Position numbers and translations under genes: made by a program. A stretch of 64,000 bases of DNA from Gonocerus acuteangulatus (lineage: Eukaryota; Arthropoda; Insecta; Hemiptera; Coreidae), in the NCBI GenBank assembly GCA_946811695.1, contig OX328124.1, positions 27,175,448-27,239,447 on the forward strand, read 5' to 3'. Positions 45,744-57,715 of this stretch are shown here, piece after piece. The stretch's first letter is position 1, and every line of letters starts with the position of its first letter. The notes beneath the pieces are model-generated. The model was not told the origin of the DNA. It saw only the letters and a list, made by a program, of their open reading frames with translations, and did no database searches.

Positions 45744-46664
45744 CTGTTAACACGATAGCGGCCAGAGTTTTGTTTTTTCGTCATGAAACTTGGTATATAG
45801 CATTCAATTAGCAAACGATTGAACGAGTTCATTAACCACCAAAATCGGTCCACCGGAAGGGGGGGGGGTTACCCCGAACCCAAAACACTAATTTGACCAT
45901 GCCAGCCGAAATATTTATTATATTTCAACGAAACGTGGCATTCATAGTGGTAATCTAGAGAGAAAAGTGAGATATAAAAATAAACTAAATCGGTTCATTA
46001 GAAGGGGGGGTTTACTTCGGACCCACAATACCAATTCGCCACTACCAGCCGTGATTTTTGTTATATTTCCACGAAACTCGGTATTCGTCGTGGTAATCTA
46101 CAGGTAAAAATGTGTTGTAAAAATAAACTAAATCGGTTCATTTGGAGGGGGGGGGGGGTTTACTCCGGACCAAAATTACTAATATACTCGTACCGGTCGT
46201 AATTTCTGCTGTATTGTAACGAAACGCGGTATACCTCGTGGGTAACTCATGGGAAAGAAGTGTTGTAAAAATGAGCTAAATCGGTCAATAGGAAAGGGGG
46301 GTTTACTTTGTAATATATTTCAATAGAATTAGCTTGCCAGACTTAGGTTCACAAGGCCGCCGCAAGGAGCGCTCACTACCACTAGAGGGACTGTATCCTG
46401 TTCCAGCGTCAGATCAAAAGACGAAAATGTGAAGTTTTTAGTATTTATTAAGTAATATAGTAGGTACCTTGCGTAAACATAACTCTGGAATCAAATTAAT
46501 TACAAAATTATGAATTGAACAGTTGCTCATTACAAAATTAAAAGAGAAATATTCATGTTTTTATTTTATTTATGTAGGATTTTAAGCAAAATGTTCTGGG
46601 ATCTAGTCTAAACTACCCGAATTCCGAGGAAAGTGCTTAGTTATGTAGCTTCTGCGTGACGGTC
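45551..46664 (+). mobile_element. H1 element, copy E (complete)
   Basis: TTTTTT then AGCACTTTCCTCCGAAGGAA. The (TA)n and (TG)n core is at 45673-45743, then TGTCTGTTAACACGATAGCG, three G-run modules, and the 3' end GAGGAAAGTGCTTAGTTATG, TAGCTTCTGCGTGACGGTC, T-run. The substitution GCAGCTCCTGC to GTAGCTTCTGC weakens the 3' hairpin. Confidence 0.85.
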
Positions 46665-47904
46665 TTTTTTTTCTTGCTGACGCCTTCAAACAAGAAAGAA
46701 AAAATTATATTTTGCACGGTAGATTAAAACCTATCAATAATCGCTTCTATTCTATTAATAATTGCAATAGGGCTTTAAGGGCGGAAATACGTTTAGATGA
46801 CGAGTCGGACTTTCTTATTTTGTGGAATTTCAATACAATTTTATGAAACTAATAATAATAAGCAGGACAATGTAAAATTTTATAAATAAAAAAGAGGATG
46901 GATGAAACAAGGGTATTATGTGCACAGGCTCAATTTAGCGATGAAGTAGGTCAGATTAAAACTTCGGAAACTTCAATAAACTCTTCCTCCGAAGGCTGAG
47001 GAAGTTTATAAACACAGTGTTTTCATATGAGTAATTTCCTTTGATATCTACTCTCTTCAAAAGTGAAATATCAACAAAGAACGGAAAAATGTTAAGATCT
47101 TCTCAAATATTTATGGTTCTTATACAGGATAGACTTTAATAACTAACAATAAGGGGGAGAATGCTGTTTTATGAATATATTAAAATTTTGAGATAGTTGG
47201 AGCTGGATGGTGGGTGGGGCTTCGTCGCCCGCGCGAAAATCATAGCGCGTTTGAATTCGTATCTCTTGTATTGTAGGATAGAGAAAAACCAAACAGGAAC
47301 AAAATATATGATGCCCTGGAAAATTCAGATAAAAGCGGAAGGCGAAAAAATAATGGACTATGGGTACATTGAAAAATCAAAGAAGAAGGGAGAGGATTGA
47401 GAGAATTATGGGGAAATCTCGCCATTTGCTGAAAGAGCAGCCTGAAGAGTGAAAGCTGGAAACGGGAATAAATCGCACCGAGGAACAACTAGATGACGCC
47501 AAGGGAAGCGGATCGCCATAGACCGTGAGAGAAGCTACTGTCATAAGGAACACCGAACATACTGTCGGGAGCAATCGGCACATGGGCACAGCGGCAAGTC
47601 GTAGCAGTCAGTCATAGGAACGGCGCGGGCTAGGACGTCCTCATAGATAGAGCACCGGTGGTTCCTAAAAAAAAATACCCACGACCCGTATCGCACATAG
47701 TTCTCACAAAATAATATTAATTTTAATAATAATTAATTTTAACGAAAATAACATGTATCATTTGGAAATTTATAGAATAAAAAGACAGTTAATATTGCTT
47801 GCCTTCCTGTCCGCGAAGTGAGTCTGCGAACGTCGCTTGGAGTTAGATCAGGTAATGGCAGATCACGGAGGAATTGCCTCGAAAGGACTAAGCTCTTTTA
47901 AATA

Positions 47905-47908
<4 letters not shown>
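46665..47908. other. no gene recognised
   Basis: GAGTCGGACTTTCTT at 46802 could be the last bases of an H2 end. 47190-47640 has a more even base composition and opposed frames of 67 and 82 codons, none recognised. Confidence 0.4.

Positions 47909-47973
<65 letters not shown>
47909..47973. repeat. poly-T tract (about 65 T)
   Basis: Continuous T-run; it may be the poly-A tail of a minus-strand retroposon, but no body was recognised on its right side. Length may be affected by sequencing. Confidence 0.9.
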
Positions 47974-47975
<2 letters not shown>

Positions 47976-48327
47976 GCGATTGGTGATCATTCTGTTGAAC
48001 CCATAAGTAAAAACGTTTTTTAAGCTGATTAACTTATTAATGCAAATTACGATAAGCAGATAAGTACGATAATGCAGATATGGCAAGAAGTAAAAGTGCA
48101 ATCTTCTTTAATTAGGAGAAAATCTGTTTAGACATAAAAACGAATCTAAAGAACTGCATATTATCATTATATTATTATTATGTATATTATGGAGAATTTT
48201 CCTTTTGGTTTATATTTTTAATAACATCTGTGTATTATACTGTTTTCCGACATATTTTTACTTATTTTGTTATACTTCCTGTAATCGGATAGGCTAAACA
48301 AAAGGCGAACGAACTACTTAGTGATTA

Positions 48328-48392
<65 letters not shown>

Positions 48393-49491
48393 TACAATAG
48401 TAAATTGAGCAGTAATAGACCAGACGACCCACAAAATGTGATTTAAATGATAATTTTAAAAAAATCTCTCTGTTAATAAATATTTTGATATTGTGTGTGT
48501 GGTCTTGTCCTTATCATGTAAGGACAAGGCCGTAATATATCAAACGACATGGGGTAGTTTTAAAAATGAAGATCTCTACTATAGATGAGAGAAACAGAAA
48601 AAAATGAAAAACAAAATACCAGCGCATTACTAATATTATTCGAATTATGATTATAATTTCAGGAATATTTGTTAAGAAACATATTAGGGATGAAGATATA
48701 AATTATTACAATATCTCCTTTGCTATTTTGTATAGGTTTGCAGAAAAATTAAATATGCCTCGATATAAGAAGGCATTTCATTCGAGAATCAAACGTTATA
48801 TATTCATGTACAAGAATAAAATGTATGAAATGTTAACTATTCTGATTTTTGAAAGGCATGTCGACCATAGAGATATGCAGTCCTGGGATATTTAGCAGCG
48901 GTGATATGTTATCAAAACCTTTCACCTCCTGAGATTGAAGAGGCAGAGCTACCTGGTGAAAGGAGTTGATAAAACTGACTAAGAGTGAATCCGCAAGCGT
49001 TAAACAAACGACCACTCCTGTTGATGTATATAGGGAGGCGCGAACAACTCTGAATTGATGGGGACAAAATCGATGGGGGGCTGTAGATTTTTCTACGTTC
49101 GATAGGCGTGGATGTGCTCCGAGAATTGTGACGGTAATGGGTTCAGGTCCCGCGATGAATTATGGAAACAGGTTAGTAGTCATTAGACGGGCGGTCACCA
49201 CCTGCACAGGTCCTACCAGCATACAACACATAGGGTCGCTCAATGCTACGGTATCTTCATATTATACAGTGTTATGCTCATACACTCCCACAAAAATAAT
49301 TTATGTTCCATCATAAACAAGTTTTGGAATTTTCCTGAAAAGTATAGACTCGAACGTCTGCCATAGAAAAAACTGCTTCTCGTACAGACGATTAGCTAGC
49401 CTCAGTCGTAATATGGGTATTGAGTGGACTACACACTAATCCAGGGTATGTACACTAAAAATGATTATTACATATTGGCAAAGGAATTTTT
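47974..49491. other. no gene recognised; (TA)n at 48331-48388
   Basis: The plus frame 48647-48895 (82 codons, rich in Y, K, R and I) is not recognised. AAGGACAAGGCCGTAATATA near 48522 forms a small palindrome with the CTTGTCCTTATCATG before it (48505-48530). Confidence 0.4.
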
Positions 49492-49592
49492 TCAGCGAGC
49501 CCTGAGATGAGAAAATTCCTGTCGCCGGTGGGGATCGAACCAATCATCTCCCGCTTATGAATCTAGCGCGCTAGCCATTAGACCATGGGAGA
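49492..49592 (-). repeat. SINE-A, short form
   Basis: TCAGCGAGCCCTGAGATGAG, AAAATTCCTGTCGCCGGTGG, GGATCGAACC ... GACC is the reverse of a tRNA head plus block, the same extent as 2672-2767. The two copies end at the same base (CTCGCTGA), which argues that this is a genuine short form and not a random truncation. Confidence 0.8.
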
Positions 49593-50612
49593 CCCGTATA
49601 TATAATATTATTATAATATATATATTATTTTTACTTTTTTTTACAATTTTAGACTTTATATTTGATCTTTTTATTTAATTTCATAATTTTTTTCCCATTT
49701 TTCAGAGTTTCGTTTTGATTTTTTAGTTGCAATTTGGCATTTCATGTTATTTACTTTATAAAAAGCCTTTCTTACACCTTACTTGTTCAAGAGCAAGTCG
49801 CCTATGTAGCGAGCTCGGAAAAATCAAATAAATAAAATAAAAATTTTAGATGTTAATTTTAAAGTAGATCATTAATAACATGTTAAATAGGAATATTTAA
49901 TTGGATTAACTAAAGTGATTTAGTTCAAAATTATTTGGGTCTTACGGGTTACTACCTTGTAACTTTTTTGTTTTACCATTTTTTTCATGGGCTCAAATGC
50001 TTCCTTAACTAATCAAAAATGATATCCAAGAGCGTTCATGTGGCGGAACAGTTTTTAAATGTACCAAAAATTCAACCTTTTTTTGAAGTCTCGATACATT
50101 TCAAAATTAAAAACCAGTTTTTTTATTTTTATTACAAGAAATTAAGAGAGAAAAAAATACACCATTTCAGTACATTAAACTTAACTTAAAAGTCGTTTTT
50201 CTCAAAACTATGTTCATCAAATAAGAAACATCAAACAGCCTTCAATTTTCAACCGATCAAAATCAAATTTTAACTGCAGCTGAGTAAAGTACGTAGGATG
50301 TTTTCGATTCATTGAATTATTAAAATTTTATGACCGATTTTCCACAGATTTTTTAATAGAAAATGAATAATTCTTCACCATTTTCGAAAATAATAATAAT
50401 TTCTTAAAAATCAGTTGTTTTTTTTTCTACATTAAACATTGCCGCCCGAGAAAAAAGAGGGTTTCCGTACGTCAGACACAGCACCGCCATTTTGTTTTCG
50501 AAGGATTAAAACTTATTTTTCTTTTATATTTCATAAAGGATTGAAAAATATTGATTTATTTGTTATTCATAAATTGGAGGAAATTACTTTGATTTTCAGG
50601 TAGTATTACGCG
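49593..50612. other. no gene seen
   Basis: AT-rich, unassigned. Confidence 0.45.
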
Positions 50613-50680
50613 TTAATGGCCCCTGATGAGGTGGAATGAAGTCCACGAAACATGTAGAACAATGATAAAATGATACTATT
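50613..50680 (+). repeat. hammerhead-like core at a repeated 3' motif
   Basis: TTAATGGCCCCTGATGAGG then GTGGA-ATGAAG-TCCAC then GAAACATGTAG. CTGATGA, a 5-bp stem II and GAAAC are in the right order for a hammerhead core, with one extra G before the stem as in the R1 copies. The same DNA, with the core broken (CTGAGGA, no GAAAC), lies at 39257-39300 minus. Confidence 0.5.
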
Positions 50681-50930
50681 TTTTTTTAAATACCTACGCC
50701 ACTTGTATCCAGGAAAAGTGAATGAATGAATAAAGATGTTTATTTTACGTATAAAGCAAATACAAGATATATATATCAATATTACTAAAATAAAAAAACA
50801 TGAGTACATAATAATTCTATATAAGACATTTTCAGCTCTACATCAATATGAGAACAAAAAAAAAAAAAACCAAAGTAAACAATAAAAAAATAGTAAATAG
50901 AAATCAGTACTGATTAATAAAACATCATTA

Positions 50931-51296
50931 GGCCAAGGTCTAGGATGACCGTCATGCCGAAGTCTGTCCAATGAATAACATTCAGTCTTTAGGCAAAGGT
51001 CTAGGATGACCGTCATGCCCAAGTCTGTCCTATGAATAACAATCAGTCTTTAGGCAAAGGTCTAGGATGACCGTCATGCCGAAGTCTGTCCAATGAATAA
51101 CATTCAGTCTTTAGGCAAAGGTCTAGGATGACCGTCATGCCCAAGTCTGTCCTATGAATAACAATCAGTCTTTAGGCAAAGGTCTAGGATGACCGTCATG
51201 CCGAAGTCTGTCCTATGAATAACATTCAGTCTTTAGATAAAGGTCTAGGATGACCGTCATGCCCAAGTCTGTCCTAGGAATAACATTCAGTCTTTA
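50931..51296 (+). repeat. 61-bp minisatellite, six copies, with dimer structure
   Basis: The unit begins GGCAAAGGTCTAGGATGACC and contains GTCATGCC(G/C)AAGTCTGTCC. Units start at 50931, 50992, 51053, 51114, 51175 and 51236. Variants alternate: units 1 and 3 share GCCGAAG/TCCAATG/CATTC; units 2 and 4 share GCCCAAG/TCCTATG/CAATC. Confidence 0.95.
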
Positions 51297-51864
51297 AAAT
51301 TACAATTTTTACTTGATTTAATTCATATGTATTAAGTCTGTCTGCTTATTTGTATTACGTCAGTATGGATATGTTTTCGTTAGTTGTGTCGGATTCGTCC
51401 TTATGTTCGTATTCGTCTTGTTGTCTATGTGGTTGCTTTTAGTTTGTATCGGAAGTGTGTTTGCGTTTCATGAGTACCCCGTCACCTTCATCAAGTCCTC
51501 TGTCCTCAGTATGATTTCTAAACCAATTAAAATAATATTAATGCCACGGCAATCATGAATTTCAGTATATATACATATTAAATTATCAACATATCAATTA
51601 TTTCTATTTTATTTTTTAATCCTAACATTAAAGCTCCACATTTACGCCCATGTAAACTTTTTTTTAAGCAGGGTTAAAATTAAATTATACTACTTAAACA
51701 AAATTGTTAACAGTCAGTTCAGATTCCTACAGTAACGTGTCTAATGAGAATAAAATGGTAATAAAATTTGATTAAATTATAAAATTTGTAATTCACTTTG
51801 AATCCCTGGAACATTATATGAAAGAATTTAAATAATGTTAAGTATGGTGAGAATTGTTTTCTAA
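51297..51864. other. no gene seen
   Basis: AT-rich flank; the downstream side of the frame annotated next. Confidence 0.4.
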
Positions 51865-52092
51865 TCATGTATTTTCTTTTCTTCTTTCTTCTTTGTGATT
51901 GGCTTCCATCTCCTCCATTTCCTTCAGTATCTTGTTGCCATCGAGTCCTAAGAGTTGTGATAATTTATCCATGCCGGGTTGATTTCTGTATTCTAAACCA
52001 TCGTCTGTCCAGGTGAATTTATTTTCCTCAACTTTCATAAAATTTGATATTACTCTAATTTCTTTTTGCGGTAAGTACTTTTTTATTACTAA
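51865..52092 (-). CDS. anonymous 75-codon open frame, possible exon
   Basis: The frame runs between stops from 52092 to a TGA at 51865; the first ATG is at 52038 (57 codons). The predicted peptide looks like ordinary soluble protein: it includes KFTWTDDGLEYRNQPG, then MDKLSQLLGLDGNKILKEME, then a highly charged KEERRKENT end likely to be helical. Low-complexity bias, so common in chance frames here, is absent. I do not recognise a family. There is no clear promoter; the sequence just upstream (minus strand) ends in AAAAAAG with no good pyrimidine tract, so an intron boundary is doubtful. It could be a terminal exon, a relic, or chance. No copy elsewhere in the window. Confidence 0.3.
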   Translation of the reverse strand, partial: LVIKKYLPQKEIRVISNFMKVEENKFTWTDDGLEYRNQPGMDKLSQLLGLDGNKILKEMEEMEANHKEERRKENT

Positions 52093-52239
52093 TTAGTCAA
52101 AAATACGCTGATTATAAATTCTGGTTTTGAAGAGAGATGACCTCCAAATCAAACACAAATGTCAATTCTAACAAACTTAGAAAATATTAGTGGTTTATAT
52201 ACCACTCCTATATATTATTATTGTTTGGTACTATGTATA

Positions 52240-52560
52240 ACTCATACCTCTATGGAGGGAAGCTCTATGAAGGAACTAGAGCCCAACCGGATGTGATCCG
52301 GTTGGCAGTGTATTAAAGGACTCCAGTGTGACCAGTAAGACTCCATGAGGGAGCATTGTGTATTGAAAAGCTCCATGAGGAGTAGTGAATTATAAAACTC
52401 CATGAGGAGTAGTGCATATTATAAGACTCCATGAGGGAGCAGTGTTTAATGTATTAGTAAAAAAACTCCAAGAAAGGAGTAATTTGTGTGTCCATAAGAC
52501 TCGGCCGAGCATAAGCCCTGCGAGCAGGAAATATTAATATTTAAAGAAAACGGTGACGTC
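52240..52560 (+). repeat. cluster of stem-loop repeats (CTCC-ATGA-GGAG)
   Basis: ACTCCATGAGGGAGC or CTCCATGAGGAG recurs at about 52345, 52370, 52401 and 52427, with a weaker ACTCCAAGAAAGGAGT near 52466. Each is a short hairpin with an ATGA-type loop, spaced 25-40 bp. Upstream lies a perfect hairpin AACCGGAT-GTG-ATCCGGTT (52287-52305). The strand is arbitrary; the stems would form in RNA from either strand. Confidence 0.7.
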
Positions 52561-53535
52561 CAAGTGGAGCTCCACACCACCTGAGGACAAGTGAACTGTT
52601 GAATAAATGACTCAGAATTGGTGAGTACAAAATTTGATACATTAGTACCAGAATACTGCCATTTGCCATCCAGTTGAACCAAAACAAAAAATACAGTCCA
52701 CTCAATAGAGGAACAAACAATTATATACGAACAATTCTAGAACAGAGGATGGCAGCATCTGATCTGCGAACAGTTAATAATCTCTTGCTTTTAGAGTCAA
52801 ATTAAAAAAATTGTTCTCCATTGGGACTCTTCAAGTCCTTGTAGATGCTACTTAAACTTATTTTATTCATAAAGGTTACGGGTTTTCTTACAGTAAAGAT
52901 ATATTCGACATAAGTGAAGAGTCTTGTGATAAGCGAAATGTTTGAGCTATCAGGGACCTTGAAGTAAGAAAGACATTTGCTATTCAACCTTGTGAGGTAT
53001 TTTGCAATGCTATGCAGTAAAACCGAATGCGCGTCTCTCACACAACAGGCTTAGCTCATCGGGTCGATTATGTAGCACTTAATGAACTCATTCAAGCAAA
53101 ATAAAGCCGCCATTAGTCACAATTACAAAGATTTGGTCAGTAGAACTGCAGATTATTTATAGCTGCTTCGTCATGGACACAAGTATGTATTTCACCAAAA
53201 TCTACTATTTAACTCTCGAATGATGTCAACTATAAAAATTATGTCCACGAAAAAGCTTTATCTAAAATAAATTAAGGTAAACCTAAAAGATAAAGCTACG
53301 CGATGCTATATACAGCCAAAGAAGAGATAAGAAAAGCTGTTTATTAAACCATCTAACAATTCTATTTGATTCGAACTGAGCGAGAAAAATGTTTAATCGC
53401 GCAAACCTCACGAACCATTCATTGGCTTGTGAAATATCATTACGAATATAAAGTAAGGAATTGGGCATGACCTTTCCTTTCGCCTATAAGAGAAAAAATA
53501 TAAAAAAAGACAGCTCATCTTATTAAGATAACACG
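52561..53535. other. no gene seen
   Basis: Unassigned. Minus frames of 79 (52802-53041) and 61 codons are not recognised. Confidence 0.4.
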
Positions 53536-54235
53536 CCAAGACCTTTTACACCCTTGATCCGTCCAGCTATTACAAGCCAGGGTCTTTAGCACCTTTTTGC
53601 GGCCCGCCTATAATATGCCAAGACCTTTGGTACCTTAGTTCCTTCCAGCTACTACATGCCAGGGTCTTTAGCACCTCTTTGCGGCCCACCTATAATAAGT
53701 CAAGACCTTTGGTACCTTAGTTCCATCCAGCTACTACAAGCCAGGGTCTTTAGCACTTTTTTGCGGCCCGCCTATAATATGCCAAGACCTTTGGTACTTT
53801 AGTTCCGCCCAGCCACCTTAGGCCAGGGTCTTAAGCACCTTTTTGCGGCCTACTTATAATATGCCAAGACCTTTGTTACCTTAGTTCTTCCAGCTACCAT
53901 ATGCCAGGGTCTTTAGCACCTGTTTTCGGTCCACCTATAATATGCCAAGACCTTTGGTACCTTAGTTCCTTCCAGCTACTATATGCCAGGGCCTTCAGCA
54001 CCTTTTTGCGGCCTACTTACAACATGCCAAGACCTTTGGCTCATTAGTTCCGTCCAGCTACTACATGGAAGTGGCTTTAGCACCTTTTTTCGGTTCACCT
54101 ATAATATGTCAAAACCTTTGGCGCTTTAGTTCCGTCAAGGTACTATATGCCATGGACTTTAGCACTTTTTTTTCGGGCCACTGATAGTATGCAAAGAGAA
54201 TTAGTAGTATAGTACTGTCCAGTTAGAATAGACCA
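53536..54235 (+). repeat. 82-bp minisatellite, about 8.5 copies
   Basis: CCAAGACCTTTGGTACCTTA recurs at 53536, 53618, 53700, 53782, 53864, 53945, 54027 and 54109. Each unit also holds CCAGGGTCTTTAGCACC and TTTTGCGGCC.ACCTATAAT. The two halves of the unit (AAGACCTTTGGTACCTTAG and AGGGTCTTTAGCACCTTT) are related to each other, so the unit may be an old dimer of about 41 bp. Confidence 0.95.
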
Positions 54236-55634
54236 CGATACTTGCAAAGAGAGTACTAAAAATACCTTATAAAAGCTTCAATCGACTTCGGACTTCCTGC
54301 CTCATATTTGATTGTCAAAGTCCTAGGATAAGGCTAAAAGGATGATTTTTCAACAGAGAAAGAAAGAAATTTCGCCAACGTGAGTGCAGTTTGCCGTTTT
54401 TGAAATCCTCTCTCATTGCTTATAGAGGTTTCGAAACTCCATAATGCATGTAAAGCTTCTTGCACTTACCAGTTTAGTCGTAAGGAATATTTTCTTTTTA
54501 GAAAATTCCACCGGAAACTGATAACTGAGGTTGCACTTATAAAACCAATTTTAGAAACAATTCTCAAAATTACTGAATAAAGAGTAATGTTTAAACGGCA
54601 GGAATTGTCTAGAAACGCAAAGTTAAACTTCTGCCTAACGGATTGAGTCACTTGATGAATACCAAATAACTCTCTCTTGGCTCTCTTGCTGTAGTTGGGC
54701 TAAAGTTTGCAATAGTTTCTCGGATCATGTAACATTGCGGATTTTAGTTATTCCGAATTAATGCCAAGAGCATAATGAAAGAGGGGTGGTGAGAGGCAGC
54801 TAGTAGTAGATGGAAAATTAAAATCTATGTAATATTAAAATTGTTCAAAGAGAACGAATTAAACCAACAATTAAAAATAAAGAGATTAAACTATAATTGA
54901 ATACTTTCACAAACGGATATAAGTTATAATATTGATTATTATTAAGATAGCTTCCTCCAGAATCCCTGGATATATAATAATTTGTAAGATTAGTTATAAC
55001 TGATACAAATAGTGTTGATTTATTATAATCGGGTAATTTCCTAGGATTGATTTTTATAACAAACATAGCTTGTTATAAAAATCATGTCGATACATTTTCA
55101 TTCAGCAGAAGACATTCTTCAGACCAAGTCTTAACCAGGCTTGGAGTTTGACACGCATTAACAAATATTTAATTCAACCAATAGAGGAAGCTTCTAATAA
55201 ATTTTAAAAATTTAATGCAAAGAAAGGACAGACCCGTTTGTTTACTGCGTAACGTTGTTTTGACAAGAAAACACGTTCTGTCAGATTTCTGAAGACGACA
55301 AAATTTATTCATCCGACAAAAACTTACATACTTTACTCATTGCAGAACCTACATCTACATCAATCGACATTATTTAAATAAAGCACATGCATAAACTAAA
55401 ATTTAATCATGTCCAACATTTTATTATCTTAAGATCTGCATCAAGGTACAAATGTAACCTAAAATTCAGGCAATTTCATGTTTAAGTGTTGTCAGCAATT
55501 TTAAACAAATAATATACATTATATTTAAGGCTATCCAACCTCAGCGCATTTTTGCCTACTTAAGTATGTTTTATTCAACTAGAAGAAACAATAATTCTTG
55601 AAGTTACTGCAAATAGGGAATAGGAACTCAGAGG
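54236..55634. other. no gene seen
   Basis: AT-rich, unassigned. Frames of 61-73 codons are not recognised. Confidence 0.45.
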
Positions 55635-56097
55635 TTAAGGGGTCTAAGTAACAAACTCAACGTTTTTAGGGAAATGGATTCAAAGTTCAACATATCGTCC
55701 ATACGAAAAAACTATCTAATATGCAAAATCTCCTTTTTTCAGATTCGAGACTTTGCTCTTGGATTGTGGACGGTACGGCTTGTCGCAAATTTTCGCAACT
55801 CTAGTCCCTTTAGAATAGCCTTTAATACCCTAAATAAAGTATCGAATAAGACCATTTTTCAATATATTATTTCGTCAATGGTTAGTTCTCTAGTTCGCTC
55901 CGATGTGCATATTCGATAGTTTGACTTGGTAGGGACGATATGTGGTAGTAGGAGAAACTAGATTTTTACAGTTCCGATCAAACTAGACGAATCCTCAGGT
56001 CCTGAGCTATTTAATATTGATGATATATAATAGGTACATCATCCGGCTTATGGTTAAAACGCAAAAGAATTGGAGAATTCGCACATAGACCCCTTAA
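55635..56097. mobile_element. TTAA-flanked MITE, 455 bp
   Basis: TTAA at 55635-55638 and 56094-56097 flanks 55639-56093. The left end is GGGGTCTAAGTAACAAACTC; the right end in reverse is GGGGTCTATGTGCGAATTCT, an 8-bp perfect then imperfect TIR. TTAA targets are used by piggyBac and Kolobok; the GG start fits Kolobok better than piggyBac (CCY). The 81-codon frame inside has no transposase signature. A left-end fragment lies at 30740. Confidence 0.7.
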
Positions 56098-57529
56098 TTT
56101 CCTTCTGAAATTACAAAATTAGATGCTAAAGAAGTGACGTTACTCAAAAGAAAACAAGCTAGGGGACAGCTACTGTCAAAAAATCACTTGAATCTATTTG
56201 CCACCCACAAGAATCGGTGATCACAACCCATTTTTTGTGAGGCCCTCGTATATATTTTTTAGAAGTTCTATTTCATGGAATATGCATAAAAGTACAAGTT
56301 TTAATGCTATTCCCCCTACTTAGGCAAGAGTGACACATTTTTTAGTTGTTTTGTTTTTTTAGTTGTGTCATTTTTAAAATACTAGTGCGACATGTTGGTA
56401 AAAATAATTGTCTACAGATTTTAATCTGCTGTTATTTTTTATACCCGGTGATGTGTCCTGGTGTGCTAAAGACCAGTATATTGGCTTTGTCTTTCCAGCG
56501 CATCTAGTGGAAGTCGCACTAAGAAAGCCGTCTCCGTGGGATGCATATGGTGGCGGCTATTCAATATCTGTGAATTTCTTTCTCGAGTACTTTAAGGTCT
56601 TATTCATAGCCGAAATTTTCAACCCGCCAAGCTGGTATATAGAGACAGTTTGAATCCTCTTTGACTGCTAGGAAGGGACAGTGGCCCACTAGACTTATAG
56701 GTGGCAGGAAGCTCGCCTGTTGAATACCAATCAGAAGAAGCTCCAACAAGCACACCCCACGAATCATGAGTGCCTCTCCGCTCGCCATCTCAGAGGGATT
56801 GCCCCAGAAAGGCAACCTATCTCCACAGACAGATATTTTTATTCGATTCGTGTACTAGGATAGCTTTAGAACATCCAGATGAGATCTTCTATGAACTGTC
56901 AAAAGGAACATTTCACTTCCTATCCGACAGCTAAATTAGATGACATCTCTTTAAATATTGTTGCAAGAAATGCACCGACCTACGTCAATTGAATGACATA
57001 ATCAATATTGGTTATTGTAAAATCCATCTGTTTAAAAATTCCTTTAGAGTCTTGGGTAAGGTTCATATATTATCAGATTAGCAATAATATCCCTTTGAAT
57101 TTCAGTAAATTATTTATTGATTTAAAGATGTCCCATCGCTAATGATTCCATAACCTCTGCATAGAATCGACAATTCCTACCTAATCTGTAGATAAATTAA
57201 ATATAAAATTTACATTTATTCAGTAATACATAGGCACATTTGAATGGCTTTTTATGTGCATATTACGAACGAATAAGAATGTAATAAATTAAAAGATAAG
57301 CAGTTGATGCAATTATTCCACATAATAACAATATGTGACATACCTATTTATTTATATAAATAATCAAAACCAGTAATAATAAGAGCATTAGGTTATCACA
57401 CATTTTTTTTTATTCAAAAATTTACATATTTAAACTCCAAAAGTGTACTTTTTCTCATAGGCGTATATAGAAAATATTTTTTTTTTGGTGGGGGGGGGAC
57501 TGGACCTTTTCCAGGGTAGGGAATACTAA
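56098..57529. other. no gene recognised
   Basis: 56440-56830 has a more even base composition and opposed frames of 81 and 71 codons, not recognised. The rest is AT-rich. Confidence 0.4.
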
Positions 57530-57715
57530 TAATTTAGAACTTGGAATAGTTTTAACCAACTAAAACGCTATTACACCCACAATAAAATATTCTTTTATGA
57601 ACTAAGTGGTCTTATTTAATTGATTTTTAAGGGTTTATGTCACATTTTTATCGATCAAATCAAAATATCGGGGGCCTCAGCCCCTCCCCCTTATGTACGC
57701 CAATGCTTTTAATCC
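57530..57715 (-). repeat. R3 dispersed repeat
   Basis: In reverse it reads GGCGTACATAAGGGGGAGGG, GCTGAGGCCCCCGATATTTT, TTGATCGATAAAAATGTGAC, TTAAATAAGACCAC, GTGTAATAGCGTTTTAG, matching 23112-23270 in order. Confidence 0.7.

Noticed and set aside
47197..47589. Opposed frames of 67-82 codons in a GC-richer segment
   Set aside because: No recognisable product on either strand; frames of this length are common in the window.
48647..48895. 82-codon frame as a gene
   Set aside because: Biased toward Y, K and I, no domain, no supporting context.
56408..56815. Opposed frames of 81 and 71 codons
   Set aside because: No domain seen; composition alone is not evidence of coding.
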